DNA of 19,773 bases from Thermoplasmata archaeon (GCA_021797385.1 JAJZZW010000014.1:1-19773); one strand, 5' to 3'. Counted from the stretch's first letter, positions 7,464 to 14,703 are shown. Program-made: numbers and translations. Notes: generated from the sequence alone by a model not told the origin.

Positions 7464-7841
7464 TTATTCTTCTATTTCTATGAATCCTGCTGCTTCCCTG
7501 AGGTTATAGGTCTTAAGAGTGTATTTTTTCATGGGCAATTCCGGTGCTATGAAAGGTGGTTTTACCATTTTTCCGGTATCAAGTTCAAAACTTGCGTTGT
7601 GGCATGGGCAGACAACATGTTTTCCATATTCTGCAGCGTTTCCCTGTATGCATTTTAGATGTGAACATATCCCGTTTATTCCATAGAGTTTCCCGTTTTG
7701 CTTTGTTATAAAAACAATTTCACCGTTTCCAAGGTCTATGGATACATGGTTACCAGAATTTTCAAGCGCTTTCATGCCTAATACTTTTCTCCATGATGTA
7801 ATACTATACAGGTTAAATTTATATTTTCCATACAAATGCAA
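7464..7841 (-). CDS. Small Rieske [2Fe-2S] protein with respiratory-type cysteine pair
   Basis: A 125-residue soluble Rieske iron-sulfur protein. Box I is CSHLKC (Cys59, His61 bind the cluster; Cys64 is extra) and box II is CPCHNAS (Cys78 and His81 bind the cluster; Cys80 is extra). Cys64 and Cys80 match the disulfide pair of high-potential bc-type Rieske proteins and of archaeal sulredoxin, unlike dioxygenase ferredoxins, which lack it. No membrane anchor is visible. The start is TTG at 7841: a strong Shine-Dalgarno GGAGG (7853-7849 on -) lies seven bases upstream, and family similarity already begins at SWRKVLG (16-22), before the first in-frame ATG at 7775. It probably carries electrons, partner unknown. 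Confidence 0.9.
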   Translation of the reverse strand: MHLYGKYKFNLYSITSWRKVLGMKALENSGNHVSIDLGNGEIVFITKQNGKLYGINGICSHLKCIQGNAAEYGKHVVCPCHNASFELDTGKMVKPPFIAPELPMKKYTLKTYNLREAAGFIEIEE

Positions 7842-7848
7842 TATATCG

Positions 7849-7902
7849 CCTCCATACTGATCAGGGCATGGATCAAATCTATCCTATAATAAATAATTTA
7901 TA
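7849..7902. promoter_or_regulatory. Rieske Shine-Dalgarno and divergent DUF302 TATA box
   Basis: On the - strand GGAGG (7849-7853) precedes the TTG start of the Rieske gene by seven bases. On the + strand the TATA element AATTTATA (7894-7902) stands about 25 bases before the ATG of the DUF302 gene at 7923. The same AT-rich stretch, read on -, offers TATAAATTATTT as the likely Rieske promoter, which would give that mRNA a short leader. Confidence 0.55.
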
Positions 7903-7922
7903 GGTTATTTATATTATTATAT

Positions 7923-8300
7923 ATGTTTATTAAAACTAAAAGTGGGTACGGATTCCAGGAAACCGTTAAAATTATCAAGGACTTTTTGAAGGAAAAAGAT
8001 GTTGATATATTCGCCGAAATAGACCATAGACGGAACGCCATAAAAGTCGGGATGGATATGCAGAATGAAACTGTGCTTATATTCGGTTCTCCTTCAGGTG
8101 GCACTCTTCTCATGGAAGAGAATCCTGAAATTGGCATTGAACTGCCTGCTAAATTACTGGTATACTCAACAAATGACGATGTTTACCTGCTTTATAAAAA
8201 TCCTGAGGAGCTTATAGATACGTACAAAATAAGGGATTATAAGGAGGTATTAAAAAAGTTAAAAGTGCTCTTTGATAACATCACCAATGCAGTTTCATAA
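7923..8300 (+). CDS. DUF302 domain protein
   Basis: A 125-residue protein consisting of one DUF302 domain. The typical start is visible (KSGYGFQETVKIIKDFLKEKDVDIFAEIDHRRNA), followed by VLIFGSPSGGTLLMEENPEIG and LPAKLLVYSTNDDVYLLYKNPEEL, which is the conserved 'FGNP..gt.lm...p..gl.LPl.v.v..d....v.y..P' pattern. The function of the domain is unknown; proteins of this family are often found near redox or sulfur genes. Leaderless start with a TATA box about 25 bases upstream. Divergent from the Rieske gene, with 81 bases between the starts. Confidence 0.85.
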   Translation: MFIKTKSGYGFQETVKIIKDFLKEKDVDIFAEIDHRRNAIKVGMDMQNETVLIFGSPSGGTLLMEENPEIGIELPAKLLVYSTNDDVYLLYKNPEELIDTYKIRDYKEVLKKLKVLFDNITNAVS

Positions 8301-8654
8301 TATTTCAACCAAATTATACCGACTTAATCTCCACTCACTTGGAATTTGCCACTTTAATATTACACTCAATAAAACAATCTATATTCAACTTTTCCCCGGT
8401 TTAACGGATATTAATCACGTTTCATAATTTCCTGACCCACGGGGAGTTCTCAGCCCGGCCCCTGATCAGATGGTCATTGCAATGTGACTCGCAATATGCT
8501 GTATCTGAAGCCCATTGAAGGCCAGGTAGCTTTTAGTCTTACGTCGTCATATATATTCATGAATCGTATATACTATTAATAAGACATATGATAATTGACA
8601 CATTGTTTTTAAATCTTTCATTGGTACTTGCAAAGGGAAATTAATAATGAAAAT
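8301..8654. other. 354-base gap with a GC-richer, structured island
   Basis: No gene is supported. The part from about 8430 to 8560 is clearly richer in G+C than its surroundings and contains near-palindromes such as GTCATTGCAATGTGAC (8472-8487) and GGGG/CCCC pairs around 8440-8463. On the - strand one frame reads LAFNGLQIQHIASHIAMTI, a stop, then SGAGLRTPRGSGNYET and a stop. This resembles the decayed 3' end of a transposon gene, possibly IS200/IS605 TnpB with its structured RNA, but I could not confirm this. A TATA-like TTTTTAAATC at about 8608-8617 faces only the thiolase 3' end. Confidence 0.35.
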
Positions 8655-9818
8655 TTATACAAGTTCCAGTGTAAGGGTATGACCACCACCCCCACCGTGG
8701 CAGATCGTAGCAAGTCCGGTTTTCATATTCCTGCTCTGAAGCGCATTGATCAATGTTACTATTATTCTTGATCCGCTATTGCCAAGTGGATGGCCTATAG
8801 CTATTGCACCACCGTTTACATTAAACCTATCCTTTTCAACTCCTAGCTGATCTCTCACTATCAGAGAAGCAACGGAAAATGCTTCATTATGCTCTACCAG
8901 GTCATAATAATCTATCTTTTTATGCTGCTTTTCCAGTAATTTCCTTGTTGCCGGTATGGGTGCCTCAACAAAATCCCTTGTATCAAGAGAGGCTGAGCTG
9001 AATCCTGTAATCTTTGCGATTGGCTTTAACCCATATTCCTTTAATCCATTCTCGGAGGAAAGAAGCAGGGCAGAAGCCCCATCGGATAGCTGTGATGAAT
9101 TGCCTGCGGTCAGTATGCCATTCCGGTCAAATGCGGAATTAAGTTTTGCCAGGTCCTCCATGGATGTTTTTCTCATACCTTCATCCTTTTCCAGGTTGTC
9201 AAGTTTCACAATTTCCTTTGCGAATTCACCGGATTCTGTTGCCCTTATGGCCCTGTTCTGGCTTTCCACAGAAAACTCATCAGCCTGTTCTCTAGTCAGT
9301 CCATATTTTCTGGCAGAATGCTCGGCTGACACACCCATGTGTTCTCCGTAGAGTGCATCTACGAGGCCGTCATTGAGCATAGAATCTTCAATCTTAAGAT
9401 TTTTATATAGAAGCTGTTTTGGCCCCCATCTGAATTCGGCAGGCAATATAAGTGGAGAATTGCTCATATTTTCAAAACCACCGGAAACAATTAAATCATG
9501 CTCTCCAAGCATAATCTCCCTTGCAGCATTCTCTGTCGCAAGCATTCCCGATGCGCATACAACATTTACCGTGTTTTTTGTTACTTCGGGCTTGAGTCCG
9601 GCATAAAAAGCAGCCTGACCGGCCGGATTCTGACCAACATTGGCCTGAATTACATTTCCCATTATAATCTCTTCAATGAGGTCTTTATCAATTCCGGAAT
9701 CCTTTATAACAGCTTTAATGGCAGCTGCACCCAGATCGGTTGCTTTTATTCTTGAAAGTGATTTTCCGAACTTCCCTATAGGTGTACGTTTGGCGGAGAC
9801 AATATATACATCTTCCAT
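8655..9818 (-). CDS. Acetyl-CoA C-acetyltransferase (thiolase)
   Basis: A 387-residue thiolase that condenses or cleaves acyl-CoA with acetyl-CoA. The family start MEDVYIVSAKRTPIGKFG is clear. The nucleophile Cys88 lies in VNVVCASGM. NEAF (in DLVEHNEAFSVAS), the catalytic His in AIGHPLGNSG, and the C-terminal cysteine in ICHGGGGGHT are all present, so the enzyme should be active. A longer frame begins with a TTG at 9872, but conservation starts at the ATG at 9818 and a TATA-like element (9839-9849, read on -) stands about 26 bases upstream. It could serve beta-oxidation or, with HMG-CoA synthase elsewhere, the mevalonate route; no HMG-CoA synthase or DUF35 partner is adjacent. Confidence 0.93.
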   Translation of the reverse strand: MEDVYIVSAKRTPIGKFGKSLSRIKATDLGAAAIKAVIKDSGIDKDLIEEIIMGNVIQANVGQNPAGQAAFYAGLKPEVTKNTVNVVCASGMLATENAAREIMLGEHDLIVSGGFENMSNSPLILPAEFRWGPKQLLYKNLKIEDSMLNDGLVDALYGEHMGVSAEHSARKYGLTREQADEFSVESQNRAIRATESGEFAKEIVKLDNLEKDEGMRKTSMEDLAKLNSAFDRNGILTAGNSSQLSDGASALLLSSENGLKEYGLKPIAKITGFSSASLDTRDFVEAPIPATRKLLEKQHKKIDYYDLVEHNEAFSVASLIVRDQLGVEKDRFNVNGGAIAIGHPLGNSGSRIIVTLINALQSRNMKTGLATICHGGGGGHTLTLELV

Positions 9819-9970
9819 GCATTCAGTATAACCTATATCTTTATGTATTTTTTTATCGACTATCAGCGTCAAATAAACATCACAAAAATATATATTTCAA
9901 ATAATTAAGCCTAAATTGGTAGGTCTTTACTTTTTATTTTTAAAACGCAATGAATGTCATATATAATAGG

Positions 9971-9981
9971 AAAATTTAATA
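9971..9981 (+). promoter_or_regulatory. TATA box of the four-helix membrane protein gene
   Basis: AAAATTTAATA lies centred about 27 bases before the ATG at 10004, giving a leaderless message. The divergent thiolase promoter is about 130 bases away, with nothing else recognisable between. Confidence 0.55.
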
Positions 9982-10003
9982 ATGACCGAATTATCTTTAC
10001 CGA

Positions 10004-10519
10004 ATGGTAGATCAAAATAATGAAGATTCTGGACATGAAACAGATTCAGAAACAGAAAAAAGTATGGAACAGAAATCTGAAACCTCTGAACAGCAGACAA
10101 CAACCAGCAAAAATGAAATTAAAGAAAAGTCCAACGTTAGGCTTTATATTGAAATAGGAGTAATGATGGTCGGAATTATTCTTATAGCCGTTGCTTCTAT
10201 CCAGGTTAAAGGTATAGCGCATGTAAAATGGAATGACTTTACTGAAGTTGCATTGCCTTTGAGTATCATTCTTATAGCTTCACCCGCAGTTTTATATTTT
10301 AAGAGATTAAGAGAGATGAAACCTGCAATAGTTGTAATAATCATAATGCTGGTCGGCATTCTTCTACTTTATATACTGCTAGGCCCTTACAAAATGTTTA
10401 CTGTGCACTTCGGGCTTCTTGGCGATGTTATAGTGGAATATCTCATAGGAATATTTTTACTGATATTCATGGTGGCACATATGACAAAGGTGCATTTACT
10501 GAAAAACAGTAAATTATGA
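10004..10519 (+). CDS. Predicted four-helix membrane protein with acidic N-terminal tail
   Basis: A 171-residue protein of unknown function. The first ~45 residues are low in complexity and rich in Glu, Ser, Thr, Gln and Asp with no hydrophobic core, so this tail is probably disordered. Four hydrophobic helices follow at about 47-68, 78-98, 107-127 and 136-160, with short loops. No catalytic motif is seen, and I do not recognise the family. Leaderless start with a TATA box at the expected distance. Its last 6 bases overlap the 3' end of the LOG-like gene on the other strand. Confidence 0.72.
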   Translation: MVDQNNEDSGHETDSETEKSMEQKSETSEQQTTTSKNEIKEKSNVRLYIEIGVMMVGIILIAVASIQVKGIAHVKWNDFTEVALPLSIILIASPAVLYFKRLREMKPAIVVIIIMLVGILLLYILLGPYKMFTVHFGLLGDVIVEYLIGIFLLIFMVAHMTKVHLLKNSKL

Positions 10520-11005
10520 AATAGACAGTAAAAATTTTTCTGCCTCTTTTATAGCTATTTCCACCGCTCTTTCTGGGTCCTTCTCAAATATTATTTTTCC
10601 ATCGCTTTCCTTTCTCCTTATATGTAGTTCGTCCACTGATATTACTGACTTTCCCTCGGTTATTGCGAATGCCGCCTCAGAGGTGGTTCCGGAATACCCA
10701 TCTATTGCTATCAACGCATCAGATGCCCTAACAATAAAAAAATTTCTCAAATATCCGATACCAGTGGGAATAGCAAGCGATAAATATTTATTACTATTCA
10801 TTCGGTTACCGTCTGGAAGTATTCCGATTACCATTCCGTCTGCATCATGTACCCCTCTGGAAACACACTCCATAATACCGGAACCTCCACCACAGAAAAC
10901 TGCACAATTTCTGGAAGCTAAATACTTTCCCAGAGTATAGGCAATGTCACAATGTATTTTATCTGTTATACTACCACCGATTACACCGATGTTATAATCA
11001 TACAT
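10514..11005 (-). CDS. LOG-family / TIGR00725-like Rossmann nucleotide-binding protein
   Basis: A 163-residue Rossmann-fold protein of the LOG/DprA-related group. Present are IGVIGGS (6-12), the phosphate-binding CGGGSGIMECVSRG (38-51), IGILPDG (60-66), LRNFFIVRASDALIAI (86-101) and GYSGTTSEAAFA (103-114), which occupies the place of the PGGxGTxxE motif. Some members are nucleoside 5'-monophosphate phosphoribohydrolases (cytokinin-activating in plants); for the archaeal TIGR00725 subgroup the substrate is unknown. The first G of PGGxGT is replaced by Tyr-Ser here, so enzymatic activity is uncertain. Its own TATA box ATTAAATATA (11022-11031 region) is 22-26 bases upstream, within the gap after the NfeD-like gene on the same strand. 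Confidence 0.82.
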   Translation of the reverse strand: MYDYNIGVIGGSITDKIHCDIAYTLGKYLASRNCAVFCGGGSGIMECVSRGVHDADGMVIGILPDGNRMNSNKYLSLAIPTGIGYLRNFFIVRASDALIAIDGYSGTTSEAAFAITEGKSVISVDELHIRRKESDGKIIFEKDPERAVEIAIKEAEKFLLSIS

Positions 11006-11033
11006 TATTATAACAGTTATTTCTTATATTTAA

Positions 11034-11339
11034 TCATTTAATTTTCGAAATGTATAATGTAAGATCCCTGATCGATTTCACATAAGCTATTTCTCCTTTG
11101 GCAAATGTTTCCTGTGGATCATCTGGTACAGCTTTCCATAACTGTGAGTCAATTGCGATTTCATATGAGTTATTTTTGAGAATATTTTTTATTTCGCCGG
11201 TTTTTCCTATTATTGAATCTTTACCGGTTGCAGGTTTCCTTCTGAAGGGGTGCCTGAGCCAGAACCTGGCAAACCATGCTCCGATAAAAAACGACACAAA
11301 CGTATCAAGCACATATCCGATTATTATTATCTGGCTCAT
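11034..11339 (-). CDS. NfeD-like membrane protein (single helix plus OB-fold domain)
   Basis: A 101-residue protein with one N-terminal membrane helix (about 4-27, including FVSFFIGAWFARFWL) and a C-terminal domain that matches the NfeD C-terminal OB fold: GKDSIIGKTGEIKNI, the AIDSQLWKAV strand and KGEIAYVKSIRDLTLYI. NfeD proteins usually work with SPFH/stomatin-like membrane proteins; no stomatin gene is adjacent and the serine protease domain of long NfeD forms is absent. Leaderless start from a TATA element at 11359-11370 (read on -). It lies 28 bases upstream of the LOG-like gene, which has its own promoter. Confidence 0.75.
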   Translation of the reverse strand: MSQIIIIGYVLDTFVSFFIGAWFARFWLRHPFRRKPATGKDSIIGKTGEIKNILKNNSYEIAIDSQLWKAVPDDPQETFAKGEIAYVKSIRDLTLYISKIK

Positions 11340-11358
11340 AAAAATTCAATGCAATCTT

Positions 11359-11439
11359 GATATATTAAATTTCATATTAAATTTTTATTGCCATATTCTA
11401 TGGTCTCGCTATAGCCATTGTAGAAAAATATTTTATATT
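11359..11439. promoter_or_regulatory. Divergent promoters: NfeD-like (-) and PH-like (+)
   Basis: GATATATTAAAT (11359-11370) serves the - strand NfeD-like gene, about 26 bases before its ATG. TATTTTATATT (11429-11439) serves the + strand PH-like membrane protein, about 25 bases before the ATG at 11459. No operator-like palindrome is obvious between them. Confidence 0.55.
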
Positions 11440-11458
11440 TCAATTATATTTTATTCTC

Positions 11459-11908
11459 ATGGGTAAGTACCCGTTGAATAAATATTATGGTATTGATCAT
11501 ATCCTGTTTCCGGATGAGAAAATCTTAACTCAATACACATTAGTTTATTTAACTGACAGAAGAATAATTTTTTCAAGATTATTCCATAAATATTACAAAT
11601 CATTTAATTACAGTGATATCGAAAGCATTCAGGAAGGCATTTCACGAATTGTATATATTGAACTTTTATTAGGAATAGCATATATATCTTTCTCTATATT
11701 TTTTATGTTTTATCTGAACAATTTCTATTCCATTACTTTAATATTCTCTTTGGCGTTAGGTGTTTGCTTTATTGCATTTGCAATTATTATCAGGTCGGAA
11801 AAACTAATCATTATAAAATATGGGAACGGTACTCTCAGACTAAAAGTAATGGATAGAAATAATACAATTAAAATGCTAAACAGCCTGAGAAACCAGGTTA
11901 GTAATTGA
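11459..11908 (+). CDS. PH-like domain protein with an internal membrane hairpin
   Basis: A 149-residue protein that appears to be a bacterial/archaeal PH-like (bPH) domain interrupted by two membrane helices. The first part has DEKILTQYTLVYLTDRRIIF (19-38), the usual beta strands and 'lTnkRlif' of bPH domains, then SFNYSDIESIQEG. Two hydrophobic segments follow at about 66-86 and 91-110. The C-terminal part (EKLIIIKYGNGTLRLKVMD, then a helix NNTIKMLNSLRNQ) completes the fold. The role is unknown; related domains are membrane-associated and sometimes implicated in stress response. Leaderless, transcribed alone. Confidence 0.62.
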   Translation: MGKYPLNKYYGIDHILFPDEKILTQYTLVYLTDRRIIFSRLFHKYYKSFNYSDIESIQEGISRIVYIELLLGIAYISFSIFFMFYLNNFYSITLIFSLALGVCFIAFAIIIRSEKLIIIKYGNGTLRLKVMDRNNTIKMLNSLRNQVSN

Positions 11909-11947
11909 ATGGTATACTTTCAATTGTTTTGTATTTTAATGGAAATC

Positions 11948-11957
11948 TATTTTAAAG
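11948..11957 (+). promoter_or_regulatory. TATA box of the SDR/UDG operon
   Basis: TATTTTAAAG is about 24 bases before the ATG at 11976 and matches the leaderless promoter layout of the window. Confidence 0.5.
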
Positions 11958-11975
11958 CGTGCTACATTTGATGTT

Positions 11976-12683
11976 ATGTCTGGAAAGAACATTCTTTTGG
12001 CAGGTACGGGGGAGCTCGGTAAGGCACTCACCTACGACCTTCTCATTAATGGAAACACTGTTATAATTAACTCCCGTAACAGGGAAAAACTTGAAAAAAT
12101 TGTATCAGAATATTCAATGTATGGAAAAGTCAATTATATCGTAGAGGAATTAAAAGATGAACAGAGTTGCAAGAATTTAATTACAAAATCGCTTGAAACA
12201 TTTAAATCCATAGATTCTTTAGTAGTAATGGTTGGCGGATTTGTTGAGGATACAATAGAAAACCTCGACGGCCTGGATTCCATGATTTTAAATCATTTAA
12301 AAATTCCTATGTATATGGCAAAACATGCAATAAATCATATGGGTTATGGCTCTTCTATTATATTTGTAAGCAATTCTTCCAGTTCAGTTAAGAATAAACC
12401 AAATCTGCTATCATATTCAATATCCAAATACGCCCTGGAAAAGGCTGCAAGAATAATGGCACTGGAACTGCAGAGTAAGGGAATCCGTATAAATGTTGTT
12501 GCCCCGGAATATATAATACAGAATTTTCAGATTGGTAGGGATTATATGAAACTAAGAAAATGCGGGGACCTGGAGACCCCGCCTGAGGATATTTCCAGTG
12601 TTATTACTTTCCTGATAGATGGTAAATCCTCATGGATTAATGGCACCGTAATACCTGTGGACGGAGGTCACAGCCTGAAATGA
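11976..12683 (+). CDS. Short-chain dehydrogenase/reductase (SDR)
   Basis: A 235-residue classical-size SDR oxidoreductase. The cofactor-binding turn is AGTGELGKA (9-17), a variant of TGxxxGxG in which the usual spacing is shortened. INSRNREKLE (31-40), with Arg at the end of strand 2, suggests NADP(H). The catalytic residues are Ser in FVSNSSSS (130-137), Tyr147 and Lys151 in YSISK. The C-terminus ends PVDGGHS, as in many SDRs. The substrate is unknown; such enzymes often act as 3-oxoacyl or sugar/alcohol reductases. The gene overlaps the downstream uracil-DNA glycosylase by four bases (ATGA), so both are translated from one message, though no functional link between them is known. Confidence 0.86.
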   Translation: MSGKNILLAGTGELGKALTYDLLINGNTVIINSRNREKLEKIVSEYSMYGKVNYIVEELKDEQSCKNLITKSLETFKSIDSLVVMVGGFVEDTIENLDGLDSMILNHLKIPMYMAKHAINHMGYGSSIIFVSNSSSSVKNKPNLLSYSISKYALEKAARIMALELQSKGIRINVVAPEYIIQNFQIGRDYMKLRKCGDLETPPEDISSVITFLIDGKSSWINGTVIPVDGGHSLK

Positions 12684-13354
12684 CTATCGATGACTTGAAT
12701 AAATGCATAATAGATTGCAGAAAATGTGAAAGGCTTGTTAATTACAGAAATACAAGAGAGATTCCGTCAAGGTATTCCGGCGAAGCATACTGGGATAAAC
12801 CTATAACAGGTTATGGAGAGATAAACGGTAAAATTCTGGTAATAGGACTGGCACCTGCATTCAACGGGGGCAACAGGACAGGAAGGATTTTTACCGGAGA
12901 TCGAAGTTCTGATTTTCTTATATCCTCGCTTTATGAGACAGGATTGACAAATATTCCCACTTCTGATAACCGGTATGATGGTTTACAATACAATAATATG
13001 TACATTACTTTAGCATTGAAATGTGCACCACCCGATAACAAACCATTAAATGAAGAACTCAGGAACTGCAGCAGTTTCATGTATCAGGAAATAGATCAGA
13101 TGAAAAACATCAGGGCAATTGTCTGCCTGGGAAAAATTGCTTTCGATTCCATTATAAACTATTTTAAAGCTAGAGGAGTTAATACAAAAAACATGAAATT
13201 TGGTCATGGAAAATACTATGATATTTCAGGGATTCGACTATACGGGTGCTACCATCCCAGTCCGCGCAATGTCAATACAGGACTGCTGAAAAAGGATGAT
13301 TTTATATCACTGTTCAGATCAGTTAGAGAATACGCCGATTCCGAATATCCTTAA
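12680..13354 (+). CDS. Uracil-DNA glycosylase, family 5 (UDGb type)
   Basis: This 224-residue enzyme removes uracil, and in family 5 often hypoxanthine, from DNA. The [4Fe-4S] cluster ligands appear to be Cys13, Cys16 (CRKC), Cys115 (ALKCAPP) and Cys130. The active-site motif GLAPAFNGGNRTGRIFTGD (56-74) lacks the catalytic Asp/Glu of other families but has the family 5 pattern. The second motif HPSPRNVNTG starts at His192. The start overlaps the stop of the SDR gene, with GGAGGT eleven bases upstream giving a rare Shine-Dalgarno site here. Cytosine deamination is faster in hot acid conditions, which fits the need for this enzyme. It is convergent with the basic protein gene; the stops are five bases apart. 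Confidence 0.92.
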   Translation: MTIDDLNKCIIDCRKCERLVNYRNTREIPSRYSGEAYWDKPITGYGEINGKILVIGLAPAFNGGNRTGRIFTGDRSSDFLISSLYETGLTNIPTSDNRYDGLQYNNMYITLALKCAPPDNKPLNEELRNCSSFMYQEIDQMKNIRAIVCLGKIAFDSIINYFKARGVNTKNMKFGHGKYYDISGIRLYGCYHPSPRNVNTGLLKKDDFISLFRSVREYADSEYP

Positions 13355-13359
13355 TATAC

Positions 13360-13701
13360 CTATTCCTTTTTATGATAAATCCATCTATCATCTTCCAGAT
13401 GTAGATATCCACCATTCCTGAGATATACTCTGATTACCTTCCTTGTTCCTGTATTTATTTCCTCATAGGTATGCCTGCAAATTCTACTTCGTTTTATGAT
13501 CTTTCTGACGCATTCCATTCTGGCTCCGCATTTGTTCAATCCTTTTTTTAAATTAGTGATATTATCCTTCTCGTTTTTTAATTTCTGTTTTTCCTTTGTA
13601 ATATACCCGGGTTCAAACCTTTCCCTTGATGAATGTTTTCTCCTGCGGACAAAGGTGGCCTTTTTTGGTATGTACATTCCTTTTCTTGGCGACACTGCCA
13701 T
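13360..13701 (-). CDS. Very basic small protein of unknown function
   Basis: A 113-residue protein not recognised. It carries 32 Lys/Arg against 12 Asp/Glu, spread over the full length, with basic clusters VRRRKHSSRER (18-28) and VRKIIKRSRICRH (65-77). Residues 35-56 are a likely charged helix. Cys58, Cys64, Cys75 and His77 could bind a metal. The C-terminus (VIRVYLRNGGYLHLEDDRWIYH, 89-110) looks like a short beta hairpin. Nucleic acid binding is plausible but unproven. The start is supported by a TATA element (TAATATTAAA, 13721-13730) 25 bases upstream; a second ATG nine codons in is possible. It converges on the uracil-DNA glycosylase gene. Confidence 0.68.
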   Translation of the reverse strand: MAVSPRKGMYIPKKATFVRRRKHSSRERFEPGYITKEKQKLKNEKDNITNLKKGLNKCGARMECVRKIIKRSRICRHTYEEINTGTRKVIRVYLRNGGYLHLEDDRWIYHKKE

Positions 13702-13720
13702 GTTTTTATCAATTGAAAAA

Positions 13721-13730
13721 TAATATTAAA
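13721..13730 (-). promoter_or_regulatory. TATA box of the basic protein gene
   Basis: Read on the - strand, TTTAATATTA stands about 25 bases upstream of the ATG at 13701, supporting that start and a leaderless message. Confidence 0.5.
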
Positions 13731-13764
13731 ACCTATGTTTAATAAACAATTTTAATAAAAATAA

Positions 13765-14685
13765 TCAGTAATTATAATACTTTATCAGCTTGTCAATTCC
13801 CTCGTCCAGCGATATCTTCGCCTTAAACCCTATCTTCTCCTCAGTCTTCCTTATGTCTGCCTTTGTATAGTAGACATAGGTATCCTTCATGGGGTTCTCA
13901 ATGTACTCAGGCTTTATATCCTTGTTTAGATGCTTATTGAGTATCTTTACAAGTTCATTCAGTGTATAGTTCTTTCCTGTCCCAACGTTGTAAACATTGA
14001 ATTTCCTGTTGTTCTCTGCTGCAAGGATAAGTGCATTTACCAGATCCTCTATGAAGACAAAGTCCCTCTTCTGCTCACCATCTCCATATAGGACAGGGCT
14101 AATGTTGTCATGCATTGCCCAGAGGAACTGGGATACCAAGTTTGCATATATTTTCTTTGACCTCTCATTGTATCCATACACTGAGAAGAACCTCATTCCT
14201 GATACGCTCATATCGTATAGGTTGCAGTAAAGGTTTGCTATCCTCTCCATTGCTATCCTTGCCTCTGTATAGTAATCAGATACCTTTGGTATGACATCTT
14301 CCTTCTGTTCCTCTATTCCATTGTATATTGATGATGTTGATGCGTATACTATTGGCACTCTCTTAGGCTTTGCATACTCCAGCACTGTTATCAAGTCATC
14401 TATTGCATTTGCCATTAGATGTGGATTGTTCTTGTACATGGGTGAAGAAGAGTATATTCCTATATGGAAGATGCAGTCAGGATTTATCTCATAGTCATTT
14501 ATGTTTTTTACCCTGTCCTTTATGAATTCCACCTTTCCTATTGAGTTGTCTAAATTATGTACTGACCCTGTCTGGAGGTCATCAAGCGCATACACATGGT
14601 TTTCCCTTGCTAATGTGTTTACTAAATTGGAACCAATGAATCCTGCACCACCTGTGACTAGAATTTCCTTATTCTTAATTGACAT
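13765..14685 (-). CDS. NAD-dependent sugar epimerase/dehydratase with YxxxR motif
   Basis: A 306-residue extended SDR of the UDP-glucose 4-epimerase/dTDP-glucose dehydratase type. The NAD-binding motif is TGGAGFIGSNL (11-21) with an acidic pair ALDDLQTG at the end of strand 2, indicating NAD. The Ser/Thr of the active site lies in YASTSSIYNG (114-123). The usual YxxxK is Tyr139-TEA-Arg143: lysine is replaced by arginine. RFFSVYGYNER, YGDGEQKRDFVFIEDLVNA and the NVYNVGTGKNYTLNEL segment are all normal substrate-domain features. Likely roles are nucleotide-sugar conversion for surface glycolipids or glycoproteins. Leaderless, with a TATA box ACTTATTTATACA (14704-14716 read on -) about 25 bases upstream. 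Confidence 0.87.
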   Translation of the reverse strand: MSIKNKEILVTGGAGFIGSNLVNTLARENHVYALDDLQTGSVHNLDNSIGKVEFIKDRVKNINDYEINPDCIFHIGIYSSSPMYKNNPHLMANAIDDLITVLEYAKPKRVPIVYASTSSIYNGIEEQKEDVIPKVSDYYTEARIAMERIANLYCNLYDMSVSGMRFFSVYGYNERSKKIYANLVSQFLWAMHDNISPVLYGDGEQKRDFVFIEDLVNALILAAENNRKFNVYNVGTGKNYTLNELVKILNKHLNKDIKPEYIENPMKDTYVYYTKADIRKTEEKIGFKAKISLDEGIDKLIKYYNY

Positions 14686-14703
14686 GGTGGGTAATCCAAT
14701 GTT

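Noticed and set aside
8956..9351. 131-codon frame on + inside the thiolase gene
   Set aside because: It is antisense to a gene with all catalytic motifs, is rich in Ser, and has no family resemblance.
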